Shown in pieces: positions 1-7,831 of a DNA stretch of 64,000 bases (the stretch's first letter is position 1; every line of letters starts with the position of its first letter). The notes beneath the pieces are model-generated. The model had not been told where the DNA came from, did not search any database, and saw only the letters and a list, made by a program, of their open reading frames with translations. Both the position numbers and the translations under genes were made by a program. The DNA is from Hymenobacter sedentarius (lineage in GTDB: Bacteria > Bacteroidota > Bacteroidia > Cytophagales > Hymenobacteraceae), in NCBI RefSeq assembly GCF_001507645.1, contig NZ_CP013909.1, forward strand, positions 992,001 through 1,056,000, written 5' to 3'.

Positions 1-19
1 AGGGCGCTTAATTTTAACC

Positions 20-108
20 GAGTGACTGAGCGGCTGAGTGCCCGAGTGAGCTGACGAACCATGAGTCGTTTGGCCCTCCCACTCAGGTACTCAGCCGCTC
101 AGTCACTC
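20..108. repeat. Inverted repeat upstream of the dehydrogenase gene
   Basis: Positions 20-39 and 89-108 are perfect reverse complements (20 bp), and similarity continues inward for about 10 more bases with a few mismatches. The arms consist of loosely repeated gagtg/ctgag units. The right arm ends 8 nt before the start codon of the following gene, so the hairpin would lie in or just before its 5' leader. It has no T-tract, so a terminator role is not obvious. Confidence 0.8.
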
Positions 109-116
109 CAAAAAGA

Positions 117-1115
117 ATGCACTTAGTAACCCTTATTCCCGGCGACGGCATTGGCCCCGAAATCACCAAGGCAGTCACCGACATTTTTGCCGCGGCGCAG
201 GTGCCCGTGCAATGGGAAGAGCAGAACGCCGGCCAGACCACGTTCGACCAATCCGGCGAATTGATTCCGACCTCGCTGCTCAAGTCGCTCGAAAAGAATA
301 AGGTGGCCCTCAAAGGCCCAATTACCACGCCGGTGGGTAAAGGCTTCCGCAGCATCAACGTGACGCTGCGCCAGAAGTATGACCTCTACCAGAACGTGCG
401 CCCCAGCAAAACCACCGCGGGCATCAAGACGCGGTACGAAGGCATCGACCTGGTGCTGTTCCGCGAAAACACCGAGGGCCTGTATTCGGGCCTGGAAGTA
501 TACGACGAGCGCCTGGGCATTGCCGACTCCTTCAACCGCATCACGGTGGCGGGCTCCCGCAAAATCTGCCGCGCGGCCTTTGCCTACGCTGCCAAGCACG
601 GCCGCAAAAAGGTGACCCTGGCCCACAAAGCCAACATCCTGAAAATGGCGGGCACGCTGATGCTCAACGCCTGCAAAGAAGCCGCCACCGAGTTTCCGCA
701 GATTGTGTTCGAAGATAAAATCATCGACAACATGTGCATGCAGCTCGTGAACAAGCCCGAGCAGTTCGACGTGGTGGTGACGACCAACCTGTTTGGCGAC
801 ATCCTCTCCGACCTGTGCGCCGGCCTGGTGGGCGGCCTGGGCGTGGTGGCCGGCGCCAACATCGGCGATGACATGGCCGTGTTTGAGGCCGTGCACGGCT
901 CGGCGCCCGACATTGCCGGCCAAGGCAAAGCCAACCCCACCGCCCTGCTGCGCTCGGCGCTGATGATGCTGCACTACCTCGGCGAGCATGCCAAGGCCGA
1001 CCAGATTGAGCGCGCCTTGGAAAGCACCCTGCTGCACCCGGAAGAGTGCACCGGTGACCTCGGCGGCAACGCCAGCACCAGCCAATTCGCCCAGCACATC
1101 ATCGCCAAGCTGTAG
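117..1115 (+). CDS. NAD-type isocitrate dehydrogenase / isopropylmalate dehydrogenase family
   Basis: Beta-decarboxylating dehydrogenase of 332 residues, close to the length of NAD-dependent isocitrate dehydrogenase subunits. It would oxidise and decarboxylate isocitrate to 2-oxoglutarate in the cytoplasmic TCA cycle. Visible signatures are the N-terminal LIPGDGIGPE, the substrate loop RENTEGLYSG at residues 116-125, the metal-binding aspartates of NLFGDILSD (D228, D232), and the cofactor segment HGSAPDIAGQ from H260 followed by ANPTALL, which resembles the eukaryotic NAD-IDH (IDH3) type more than NADP-IDH. 3-isopropylmalate dehydrogenase is the main alternative; no leu genes are nearby. Start is the first ATG after the inverted repeat. 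Confidence 0.85.
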   Translation: MHLVTLIPGDGIGPEITKAVTDIFAAAQVPVQWEEQNAGQTTFDQSGELIPTSLLKSLEKNKVALKGPITTPVGKGFRSINVTLRQKYDLYQNVRPSKTTAGIKTRYEGIDLVLFRENTEGLYSGLEVYDERLGIADSFNRITVAGSRKICRAAFAYAAKHGRKKVTLAHKANILKMAGTLMLNACKEAATEFPQIVFEDKIIDNMCMQLVNKPEQFDVVVTTNLFGDILSDLCAGLVGGLGVVAGANIGDDMAVFEAVHGSAPDIAGQGKANPTALLRSALMMLHYLGEHAKADQIERALESTLLHPEECTGDLGGNASTSQFAQHIIAKL

Positions 1116-1130
1116 CAGTACCACTGCGAG

Positions 1131-1169
1131 GTGCCCGCGGCCGCCCGCTAAAGGCGCGACTGCGGGCAC
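1131..1169 (+). terminator. Possible hairpin after the dehydrogenase gene
   Basis: An 8-bp stem (1131-1138 gtgcccgc pairs with 1162-1169 gcgggcac) starts 15 nt after the stop codon. There is no T-tract, so it is only a weak terminator candidate. Confidence 0.35.
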
Positions 1170-1254
1170 TCTCCTGTACAACAGCTTGTTGCTGAAGGCA
1201 TCCAATCACTACTAAGTTCATTATTGAAACGTGCCGCGGCGCGTTTTTCCTTGC

Positions 1255-1770
1255 ATGAAATACCAGATTATCCTTGCTGCAGCTCTGCTGCTGACGGCCT
1301 GCAACCGCGACAAAACCGCTGAAGTAGGCACCGAAGGCATGAACGCCGCGGCCAACGCTGCTTCCGATGCGGCGGCCAACCCCACGATTGACAACCCCAA
1401 CGTGGTGAGCGAAAACGAAGCCCCCAACCCCAACGCGCCGGTGATGAAATTCACGGAGGCAGAGTTCGACTTCGGCGACATCAAGGCCGATAGCAAAGTG
1501 CACCATACCTTCACCTTCACCAACACCGGCAAGTCGCCGCTGCTGATTGAAGACGCCACCGCCTCCTGCGGGTGCACCACGCCCAGCTGGACCAAGGCCC
1601 CCGTACTCCCCGGCGGCCAGGGCACCATGGAAGTGCAGTTTGATAGCCGCGGCAAGCACGGCATCATCAGCAAGCAGGTAGCAGTGCGGGCCAATACCCA
1701 GCCCAACATCACCACCATTCTCATCAAAGGCAACGTGCTCGACGCTGCCAAAGGTGCCAACCCCCTCTAG
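1255..1770 (+). CDS. DUF1573 lipoprotein
   Basis: 171-residue predicted lipoprotein: a hydrophobic signal segment ends in LLLTAC with the lipidated cysteine at position 16, followed by an Ala/Asn-rich linker and then the DUF1573 domain (KFTEAEFDFGDI... TFTFTNTGKSPLLI... ASCGCTTP). DUF1573 is an Ig-like fold common in Bacteroidota; its function is not established. A GTG 24 nt upstream would add residues before the signal peptide, so ATG 1255 is preferred. It is followed 18 nt later by yajC, then by a YbbR-like gene and coaE, a tightly packed order I recognise from other Bacteroidota (often preceded by nusB, which is absent here). Confidence 0.88.
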   Translation: MKYQIILAAALLLTACNRDKTAEVGTEGMNAAANAASDAAANPTIDNPNVVSENEAPNPNAPVMKFTEAEFDFGDIKADSKVHHTFTFTNTGKSPLLIEDATASCGCTTPSWTKAPVLPGGQGTMEVQFDSRGKHGIISKQVAVRANTQPNITTILIKGNVLDAAKGANPL

Positions 1771-1788
1771 CCCAATTCTCTCACCGCC

Positions 1789-2118
1789 ATGTTGTTGACC
1801 TTATTACTGCAAGCCGCCGGAGGAATGGATTTCACCCAGCTACTCTTTCCGATTGCCATTGGCCTGGTGGTGTATTTCTTCATGATTCGGCCCCAGCAGA
1901 AGCGCGCGGCCGATGCCAAGGCCTTCCGCCAGTCCCTGGCCAAAGGGTCGCGCATTGTCACCATCGGGGGCCTGCACGGGCTGGTGGTTGACCTAACCGA
2001 CGACACCGTAGTGGTAGAAGTGGACCGCGGCACCAAGCTGCGCTTTGACCGGTCGGCTATTGCGCGGGAAGTGGGCAACAAGACCAGCTCAGGTAACGAC
2101 GGCGTGGCCACCACCTAG
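1789..2118 (+). CDS. yajC: Preprotein translocase subunit YajC
   Basis: 109-residue inner-membrane protein with one N-terminal transmembrane segment (about residues 15-34, FTQLLFPIAIGLVVYFFMI) immediately followed by the family signature RPQQKR and a cytoplasmic beta domain with the GxRIVTIGGLHG motif. YajC associates with SecDF and the SecYEG translocon. Length is normal. It lies 18 nt after the DUF1573 gene and 2 nt before the YbbR-like gene, so these are almost certainly cotranscribed. Confidence 0.93.
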   Translation: MLLTLLLQAAGGMDFTQLLFPIAIGLVVYFFMIRPQQKRAADAKAFRQSLAKGSRIVTIGGLHGLVVDLTDDTVVVEVDRGTKLRFDRSAIAREVGNKTSSGNDGVATT

Positions 2119-2120
2119 CT

Positions 2121-2852
2121 ATGGACGGGCCGCTGAACCGGGCGGGCCGGCTGGTGAGCTGGTTTGTGCGCCCTTTCGCAGGCCAGGAGCCCAGTTTCTA
2201 CCGGGCCATAACAGCGTGCCTCCTCGCGGCGGGGGTCTTCTGGCAGATGAACGCCTTAAACAAGACCTACACCACCCGGCTGAACCTGCCGCTGGCGTGG
2301 CACTACGACTCCGTGCACTACGTGCCGCTGCGCCCGCTGCCGGAAGCCCTGCCGGTATCTGTCACGGGGCAGGGCTGGCGCTTGCTGCGGGCCAACCTGG
2401 GCTGGGGCACCCACCCCGCCGATTTGCGCCCCGTGCCGCTGCCCGGTACCCGCTACCTGCCCGCCGATGCCTGGCGGCGCGGCCTGCAGCTTGCACTGGA
2501 AGGCCTGCAAGTGAACGAGTGGGCCGGCGATACCCTGCGCCTCACTTTTGACCGCTATGCCACCCGCCGGCTCGCACTTGGGCTGCCCTCAGATTCGGCC
2601 CGGCGCTATATGGCACAGTTCGCTCCGGCCACGGTTACCTTTCGGGGGCCCGCCAGCCTGGTCAATGCACTGCCCGACCCCTACCCCGTGGCCGTCAACT
2701 CCAACGACAGCCGCGACGAGGAAATCGAAATACCGCTGCACACGCCGGCGAGGATACGCGCTTCCGCTTCGGTAGTCCGTCTCCGCCTTTTGCCGCGCAC
2801 CTCGCCCCCCACGCGGGGCCGGCACCGCCGCTCCACCTCACCCACTCATTGA
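2121..2852 (+). CDS. YbbR-like (CdaR-type) membrane-anchored protein
   Basis: 243 residues: basic N-terminus, one transmembrane segment (about 27-45, YRAITACLLAAGVFWQM), then extracytoplasmic beta-rich sequence as in YbbR/CdaR-like proteins, including PVSVTGQG, the FRGPASLV segment and a closing IPL...P.RIRAS...VRLRL strand pair. In Firmicutes CdaR regulates the c-di-AMP cyclase; no cyclase gene is here, so that role is not implied. It is shorter than many Bacteroidota homologues (about 300 residues by my recollection) and has a basic, low-complexity tail after residue 220. Stop is 5 nt before coaE. Confidence 0.7.
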   Translation: MDGPLNRAGRLVSWFVRPFAGQEPSFYRAITACLLAAGVFWQMNALNKTYTTRLNLPLAWHYDSVHYVPLRPLPEALPVSVTGQGWRLLRANLGWGTHPADLRPVPLPGTRYLPADAWRRGLQLALEGLQVNEWAGDTLRLTFDRYATRRLALGLPSDSARRYMAQFAPATVTFRGPASLVNALPDPYPVAVNSNDSRDEEIEIPLHTPARIRASASVVRLRLLPRTSPPTRGRHRRSTSPTH

Positions 2853-2857
2853 GTTTT

Positions 2858-3463
2858 ATGCTGCGCATTGGGATTACGGGCGGCATCGGCTCGGGCAAGA
2901 GCATTGTTAGCCGCTTGTTTCAGGCACTGGGGGTGCCTATTTACGATGCCGACTCCCGGGCCCGGTGGCTGATGGAAAACGACGCGGAACTGCGCCAGCA
3001 ACTGAGCGCCGCCTTTGGCCCCGATACCTACGATGTCAACGGCCGCCTCAACCGCCCCGTGCTGGCCGGCACCGTGTTTCGCAACCCCGCCCTGCTGGCT
3101 CAGCTCAACGCCTTGGTGCACCCCCACGTGGGCACCGATTTTGAGAGCTGGGCCACGGCCCAGCAGCACGCCGGCCACGCCTACGTGCTCAAGGAAGCCG
3201 CGCTGCTCTTCGAAGCCGGCTCTTACAAGCAGCTCGACCGCATCATTACGGTGTATGCGCCGCTGGCCGTGCGTGCCGCCCGGGTGCTCCGCCGCGACCC
3301 GCACCGCACAGCCGCCGACGTGGAGGCCATCATGGGCAAGCAGCTCAGCGAAGAAGAGAAGGTAGCCCGCGCCGACTACGTGCTGACGAACGACGACGTG
3401 CAGCCGCTGCTGCCGCAGGTGCTGGCCCTGCACGCCGCGTTCGGCGGCGCCGCGCCGGCATAA
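2858..3463 (+). CDS. coaE: Dephospho-CoA kinase
   Basis: 201-residue kinase for the last step of coenzyme A synthesis (dephospho-CoA + ATP). The P-loop GGIGSGKS is at residues 8-15, followed by DADSRAR (substrate binding) and the late RR...R segment of the lid (LRRDPHRTAADV). Length fits CoaE. ATG 2858 is chosen over a TTG nine bases upstream because the kinase fold begins right at LRIGITGG. It is the last gene of the DUF1573-yajC-ybbR-coaE run. Confidence 0.93.
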   Translation: MLRIGITGGIGSGKSIVSRLFQALGVPIYDADSRARWLMENDAELRQQLSAAFGPDTYDVNGRLNRPVLAGTVFRNPALLAQLNALVHPHVGTDFESWATAQQHAGHAYVLKEAALLFEAGSYKQLDRIITVYAPLAVRAARVLRRDPHRTAADVEAIMGKQLSEEEKVARADYVLTNDDVQPLLPQVLALHAAFGGAAPA

Positions 3464-3500
3464 AAAAGGCTGCCTCTTTCGAAACAGCCTCCTTCGCGGG
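3464..3500 (-). terminator. Rho-independent terminator of the ArsR-type gene
   Basis: Read on the minus strand, AGGCTG pairs with CAGCCT around a 12-nt loop and is followed by six Ts (3464-3469). It lies 3' of the minus-strand regulator gene ending at 3534 and just after coaE, so it separates the convergent genes. Confidence 0.75.
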
Positions 3501-3533
3501 GTAGCCTACGCCACTACCTTCTGGGTTTCGGAA

Positions 3534-3854
3534 TTAGAGTTTGCCGGAATAATCTTCCAGGGTGTCAATCACCTTGAGCAACTGGGGCACGGCCAGGGAG
3601 TAGTAAATCTTGGTGCCAATCTTACTCGATTTCAATACACCCCGGTCTTTGAGGGTGATGAGGTGCTGCGAGGCAATGGCCTGGGGAAGGTCGAGAGCCT
3701 GGTAAATATCAGTTACGGACATTTGGCTGTCTTTGCCCTTGGTCTTGCCGAGCAAATCAACGATAGCCAACCGTTTGGGGTGCGAGAGAACCTTGAGCAT
3801 AGCCGCGGCACGGTCCAACTGTTGCGCTTCTACACGCGAATGCAATGGTTTCAT
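3534..3854 (-). CDS. ArsR-family winged-helix transcriptional regulator
   Basis: 106-residue winged helix protein: LKVLSHPKRLAIVDLL (helix 1-2), then MSVTDIYQALDLPQAIASQHL as the helix-turn-helix and a wing around KSSKIGTKIYYSL. There is no cysteine in the protein, so the classical metal-binding site of ArsR/SmtB is absent and it probably senses something other than a thiophilic metal. ATG 3854 is chosen; the reading frame stays open upstream, but that 44-residue extension is encoded by AT-rich leader DNA and is not domain-like. It is divergent from the Glu/Leu dehydrogenase gene, with about 270 bp between start codons. Confidence 0.85.
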   Translation of the reverse strand: MKPLHSRVEAQQLDRAAAMLKVLSHPKRLAIVDLLGKTKGKDSQMSVTDIYQALDLPQAIASQHLITLKDRGVLKSSKIGTKIYYSLAVPQLLKVIDTLEDYSGKL

Positions 3855-4072
3855 GGGTGAAAAGAAAAAAGGGAAATGAAAGAGTAATGATGTAAGGGTA
3901 GATATGAAAGGGTATAATAAGAACAATACGTTCGCGTTCCTGTGGTAGTTCCTTAGTATGGTGCAAATCAGGCAGAAATAGTTCACTTAGTTCATCGATA
4001 CTTAAGTATTCACTCTTTCGGTTTGTAGCAAAAGTGCAATTTTTAGGCCGCGCCCGCCGTACGGTTTTTGCC

Positions 4073-4080
4073 TACCTTCG
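4073..4080 (+). promoter_or_regulatory. Near-consensus Bacteroidota -7 element (TACCTTCG)
   Basis: TACCTTCG differs from TAnnTTTG at one position and lies 44 nt before the dehydrogenase ATG at 4125. A longer open frame that starts at a TTG at 4068 would contain it, which argues for the ATG start. Confidence 0.5.
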
Positions 4081-4124
4081 CGTTCCTGCTTTTATTGGCA
4101 GGCATTCTTTTGCCCAACTCCCCG

Positions 4125-5354
4125 ATGCTTGACCTGCTGACCAAATTTGAAAACAAACGCCCGGAAATTGTTTTTGAATGGAAAGATTCGGAGACCGATG
4201 CCGAAGGCTGGGTAGTCATCAATTCCCTGCGCGGCGGGGCGGCCGGTGGGGGCACGCGCATGCGCAAGGGCCTGGACAAGCGGGAAGTTGAGAGCTTGGC
4301 TAAAACGATGGAAGTAAAATTCACGGTGTCGGGGCCGGCAATTGGAGGGGCAAAGTCGGGCATCAATTTCGACCCGCAGGACCCGCGCAAGCGGGGCGTA
4401 TTGGAGCGGTGGTACCGGGCAGTAATCCCCTTGCTGAAGAACTATTATGGCACTGGGGGTGACCTTAATATTGACGAAATACACGAGGTTATTCCCATCA
4501 CCGAGGAGTACGGCCTTTGGCACCCTCAGGAGGGAGTTGTCACGGGGCATTACAACGCCACCGAACCTCAAAAAATACAGAAACTGGGGCAGCTCCGGCA
4601 GGGCGTGGTAAAAGTGGTAGAAGACGCCAGTTTTTCTCCAAACCTGGCGCGTAAATACACCGTGGCCGACCTCATCACTGGCTACGGCGTGGCCGAGGCC
4701 GTGCGCCACTACTACCGCCTCTGGGCGGGCACCGATGTGCACGGGCAGCGTGCCATCGTGCAGGGCTGGGGCAACGTGGGGGCCGCCGCGGCCTACTACC
4801 TGGCCGAGCGAGGCGCCCGCATCGTGGGCATCATTGACCGGTCGGGCGGGCTGCTCAACCCCGAGGGCTTCGGCTTGGAAGAAATCCGGGCACTACTCCT
4901 TGCACGCCAAGGCAATACGTTAACCGCAGACAACTTGCTTTCGTTCGATGAGGTTAACGAGAAGATTTGGTCCATCGGGGCCGAAATATTTATCCCGGCG
5001 GCGTCGTCGCGCCTGGTGGCCCGGGAGCAAGTAGAGCGGCTGCTCGCCGGCGGCCTGCAGGTGATAAGCTGCGGGGCCAACGTGCCCTTTGCCGACCCAG
5101 AGATTTTCTTCGGCCCCACCGGTGAATATGCCGACCAACACACGGCCGTCATTCCCGATTTCATTGCTAACTGCGGCATGGCGCGGGTGTTTGCCTACCT
5201 CATGGAAACCGGGGCCGAAATCACCGACCAAGCCATCTTTGCCGATACCTCGCGCATCATCGGGGCCGCCCTGGAGCGCACGCACCAGGAAAACAATCAG
5301 CCCACTGGCATCGCCCAGCGCTCCTTCGAAATGGCATTGCGCCAGCTGGTATAA
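4125..5354 (+). CDS. Glu/Leu/Phe/Val dehydrogenase
   Basis: 409-residue amino acid dehydrogenase that would interconvert an amino acid and its 2-oxo acid with NAD(P)H. The N-terminal dimerisation/catalytic half has GGGTRMRKGL and the catalytic-lysine region GPAIGGAKSGI; the C-terminal Rossmann half has VQGWGNVGAAAAYYLAERGA and the later NCGMARVFAYLM segment. The GGA(K)SG motif matches the Glu/Leu group; substrate specificity cannot be settled by eye. It stands alone, opposite the ArsR-type regulator, which is a candidate regulator by position only. Confidence 0.85.
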   Translation: MLDLLTKFENKRPEIVFEWKDSETDAEGWVVINSLRGGAAGGGTRMRKGLDKREVESLAKTMEVKFTVSGPAIGGAKSGINFDPQDPRKRGVLERWYRAVIPLLKNYYGTGGDLNIDEIHEVIPITEEYGLWHPQEGVVTGHYNATEPQKIQKLGQLRQGVVKVVEDASFSPNLARKYTVADLITGYGVAEAVRHYYRLWAGTDVHGQRAIVQGWGNVGAAAAYYLAERGARIVGIIDRSGGLLNPEGFGLEEIRALLLARQGNTLTADNLLSFDEVNEKIWSIGAEIFIPAASSRLVAREQVERLLAGGLQVISCGANVPFADPEIFFGPTGEYADQHTAVIPDFIANCGMARVFAYLMETGAEITDQAIFADTSRIIGAALERTHQENNQPTGIAQRSFEMALRQLV

Positions 5355-5454
5355 CCTTCCTTCTACCCTTCCAACAAGTAAGTCTGTTTTGTTGAACGGG
5401 CCCCTTGCGCTGACGGCTCTGCTTCCCTGGCCGGGGGAGCCGCCACCACTCAAT

Positions 5455-5462
5455 TAGCTCAA
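5455..5462 (+). other. TAGCTCAA motif, 100 nt after the dehydrogenase stop
   Basis: One of eight exact copies of TAGCTCAA/TTGAGCTA that I found at gene 3' ends in this window; see findings. Confidence 0.5.
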
Positions 5463-5539
5463 CGGGAGTGGATAACGCGGCTGGCTTACCGAGTCAAAAT
5501 GCTTTTGCCGGCGCGCGTTTTTATTTGGTGGCAATTGGT

Positions 5540-5547
5540 TATCTTTG
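5540..5547 (+). promoter_or_regulatory. Bacteroidota -7 promoter element (TATCTTTG)
   Basis: Exact TAnnTTTG match 66 nt before the LOG-family start codon, with a T-run about 23 nt upstream as a weak -33 element. It supports the start at 5614 rather than the longer open frame that begins at 5545 inside the element. Confidence 0.65.
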
Positions 5548-5613
5548 ACGCCCTACTTTTCGTCGCCCCTTTCTCGGGGCGATTTTGTTTTGGAAGGAAT
5601 TCCCACTGAATTT

Positions 5614-6483
5614 ATGTCTACTCTGAAAAAAGCAAAAACCAGCAAGACCAAGGTCTCCGACGACTTGCTGAATGCCGGCAGCGGCAAGACCATTAAGCAG
5701 CCCAACGTCAACGACGACAAGCTGACCACCATCACCGAGATGCGGCAGCAGGCCAACGGCGAGCCCGCCATGGCCGTGGAAGACGAGCAACGCCTGCGCA
5801 AAGCTTTCGTTGACAAAGACTGGAACGAAATCAAAATCGCCGACAGCTGGCAGATTTTTAAGGTGATGGCGGAGTTCGTGGAGGGCTTCGAGAAGATGTC
5901 TAAAATCGGGCCCTGCGTCAGCATCTTTGGCTCGGCGCGCACCAAGCCCGAAAATCCCTACTACCAGATGGCCGAAGAGATAGCGGCCAAGCTGGTGCGC
6001 CACGGCTACGGCGTTATCACGGGCGGTGGCCCCGGCATCATGGAAGCCGGCAACAAAGGCGCCCGCTCGGAAGGCGGCAAGTCGGTGGGCCTCAATATTG
6101 AGTTGCCCTTCGAGCAAACGCACAACATCTACATCGACCAGGACAAGTGCATCGACTTCGATTACTTCTTTGTGCGCAAGGTGATGTTTGTAAAGTATGC
6201 CCAGGCGTTTGTGGGCATGCCCGGCGGCTTCGGCACCCTCGACGAACTGTTTGAGGCCATGACGCTGATTCAAACCAAGAAAATCAGCCGCTTCCCCATC
6301 GTGCTGGTGGGCTCGGCCTATTGGAATGGCCTGTTTAAGTGGGTGCACGACGTGATGCTGCTCGAGGAAAAGAATATCTCGGCCGAGGACATGAACCTGG
6401 TGCAGATTGTGGATGACGCCAGCGAGGCGGTAAAAATCATCGACGACTTCTACCACAAGTACCTGCTGTCGCCGAACTTCTAA
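5614..6483 (+). CDS. LOG family (TIGR00730-type) nucleotide-binding protein
   Basis: 289-residue protein with the lysine-decarboxylase-like Rossmann fold. The two diagnostic motifs are GGGPGIMEAGNKGA (about residues 137-150) and PGGFGTLDELFE (about 202-213). Characterised LOG proteins are phosphoribohydrolases that release cytokinin-type bases from nucleoside 5'-monophosphates; the physiological substrate here is unknown. A roughly 90-residue charged N-terminal extension (KTSKTKVSDDLL...) precedes the fold and is longer than in short LOGs. Own promoter upstream, terminator downstream. Confidence 0.85.
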   Translation: MSTLKKAKTSKTKVSDDLLNAGSGKTIKQPNVNDDKLTTITEMRQQANGEPAMAVEDEQRLRKAFVDKDWNEIKIADSWQIFKVMAEFVEGFEKMSKIGPCVSIFGSARTKPENPYYQMAEEIAAKLVRHGYGVITGGGPGIMEAGNKGARSEGGKSVGLNIELPFEQTHNIYIDQDKCIDFDYFFVRKVMFVKYAQAFVGMPGGFGTLDELFEAMTLIQTKKISRFPIVLVGSAYWNGLFKWVHDVMLLEEKNISAEDMNLVQIVDDASEAVKIIDDFYHKYLLSPNF

Positions 6484-6511
6484 GGCACTTGCCAGTTTGC
6501 AAGCAAGAGGA

Positions 6512-6539
6512 AAGCCGAGCCGCGAGGTTCGGCTTTTTT
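6512..6539 (+). terminator. Rho-independent terminator after the LOG gene
   Basis: AGCCGAGCC pairs with GGTTCGGCT (one wobble/mismatch) around a GCGA loop, followed by six Ts. Confidence 0.85.
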
Positions 6540-6579
6540 GTGGACTGATTCGCCACTTTTGCTAGCCGATACCGCTGCC

Positions 6580-7770
6580 ATGCCCGTTCCAAGTACCGCT
6601 GCCGAATACGACTACCTCATTGTGGGCGGTGGGGCAGCGGGCCTGAGCCTGGCCTATCACCTGGCGCAAGAGCCTCGTCTGGCCCACAAGAAGGTCCTGC
6701 TGATTGAGCCAGAGGCCAAGGATCAGAACGACCGTACCTGGTCTTATTGGGCTGATACGCCGATGGTATTTGACGGCATTGCGGCCCACGAATGGCGCCA
6801 GATAGCCTTCCGCAGTCCAGGCTTCGAGAAAGTAATCGACTTGGGCAATTACCGTTACCGCATGATTCGGGGGATGGACTACTACCAGTTCGTTCGCCAG
6901 GCCCTGACAGAAAAAAGCCAGTTTACCTTAATGCGGGGCGCCGTGACAAGGCTTGAAAATACGGATGACGGCGTTCGCGTCAGCAGCAGTGCGGGTGAGT
7001 TCACGGCGCGCTACGGCTTTGATAGCCGGCCCCCCACCATCGCGCAAGACCCGAGCAGGCACCGCTACCTGTTGCAGCACTTTGTGGGCTGGGAAGTGGA
7101 AACGGCAGCCGACATATTTGACCCAGCCACGGTGGAATTCATGGACTTTCGGGGCGAGCAGCACCAGGAAGCACGCTTCATGTATGTGCTGCCCTTCACG
7201 TCGCGCAGGGCACTGGTAGAGTACACGTTATTCTCAGGCAAACCGCTGCCCAAAGCGGAATACGAAGCGGCCATCCGGCAGTATCTGGAGGAGACTTTGG
7301 GCTTGAAAGACTACAGCATTGTGGCCGAAGAAGTGGGGGCCATCCCCATGACTGACCACCCGCTGCCAGCCCGAAGCGGGCCGCACATCATCAACCTGGG
7401 CACGCGCGGCGGGCGCGCCAAGCCCAGCACGGGCTACGCGTTCAAGCGCATTCAGCAGCAGTCGGCCCGGCTGGTGGCGGCCCTGGCCAGCACTGGCCAC
7501 CCGCCCGCCGACCCAACGGGCGACAAGTGGCAGTTCCGCCTCTTCGACACGCTGCTGCTGGATATTATGCAGCGGCGGGGCGAAACCACCCGCGACATTT
7601 TCCGGCAGCTATTCGAGCGCAACCCCGTGGAGCGCATCTTCCGCTTCCTGGACGAAACCACCTCGTGGGCCGACAACCTGCGGGTGATGAATTCGGTGAC
7701 GCCGGGGCCGTTTATGTGCTCCATCGCGCAGGTCCTGCGCGGCAAGCCCGGCATGAGGAATGAGGAATGA
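6580..7770 (+). CDS. crtY: Lycopene beta-cyclase (CrtY type)
   Basis: 396-residue FAD/NAD(P)-binding cyclase that would close the beta-ionone rings of lycopene in carotenoid synthesis. The N-terminal dinucleotide fold is DYLIVGGGAAGLSLAYHLA; DRTWSYW, FDSRP and the late GRAKPSTGYAFKRIQ are typical of bacterial CrtY. No crtB, crtI or crtZ is in the window, so this is an orphan copy relative to a carotenoid cluster. ATG 6580 gives the normal N-terminus; a TTG upstream overlaps the terminator. The last residues (GMRNEE) and the stop codon are encoded by the GGAATGA heptamer repeat. Confidence 0.88.
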   Translation: MPVPSTAAEYDYLIVGGGAAGLSLAYHLAQEPRLAHKKVLLIEPEAKDQNDRTWSYWADTPMVFDGIAAHEWRQIAFRSPGFEKVIDLGNYRYRMIRGMDYYQFVRQALTEKSQFTLMRGAVTRLENTDDGVRVSSSAGEFTARYGFDSRPPTIAQDPSRHRYLLQHFVGWEVETAADIFDPATVEFMDFRGEQHQEARFMYVLPFTSRRALVEYTLFSGKPLPKAEYEAAIRQYLEETLGLKDYSIVAEEVGAIPMTDHPLPARSGPHIINLGTRGGRAKPSTGYAFKRIQQQSARLVAALASTGHPPADPTGDKWQFRLFDTLLLDIMQRRGETTRDIFRQLFERNPVERIFRFLDETTSWADNLRVMNSVTPGPFMCSIAQVLRGKPGMRNEE

Positions 7771-7831
7771 GGAATGAGGAATGAGGAAGTTCGACCACTT
7801 TAGCTCAATTCTTCATTCCTCATTCTTCATT
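7752..7831. repeat. Heptamer (aatgagg) inverted-repeat element, copy 1
   Basis: About four and a half tandem aatgagg units (7753-7786), a spacer containing TAGCTCAA (7801-7808), then an inverted arm cttcattcctcattcttcatt (7810-7830). It fills the space between the convergent crtY and ABC ATPase genes: the crtY stop is inside the left arm and the ABC stop codon starts on the last base of the right arm. A second copy of the same family lies at 32403-32493. Confidence 0.9.

Noticed and set aside
123..1205. 360-residue open frame on the minus strand across the dehydrogenase gene
   Set aside because: Shadow of a high-GC gene: His/Gly/Ala/Val-rich, with no domain features, and the plus strand is clearly coding.
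2740..2852. Frameshift at the 3' end of the YbbR-like gene (another frame reads EDTRFRFGSP and runs into coaE)
   Set aside because: The annotated frame ends with the expected strand pattern (RIRAS...VRLRL) and stops 5 nt before coaE, so no frameshift is needed.
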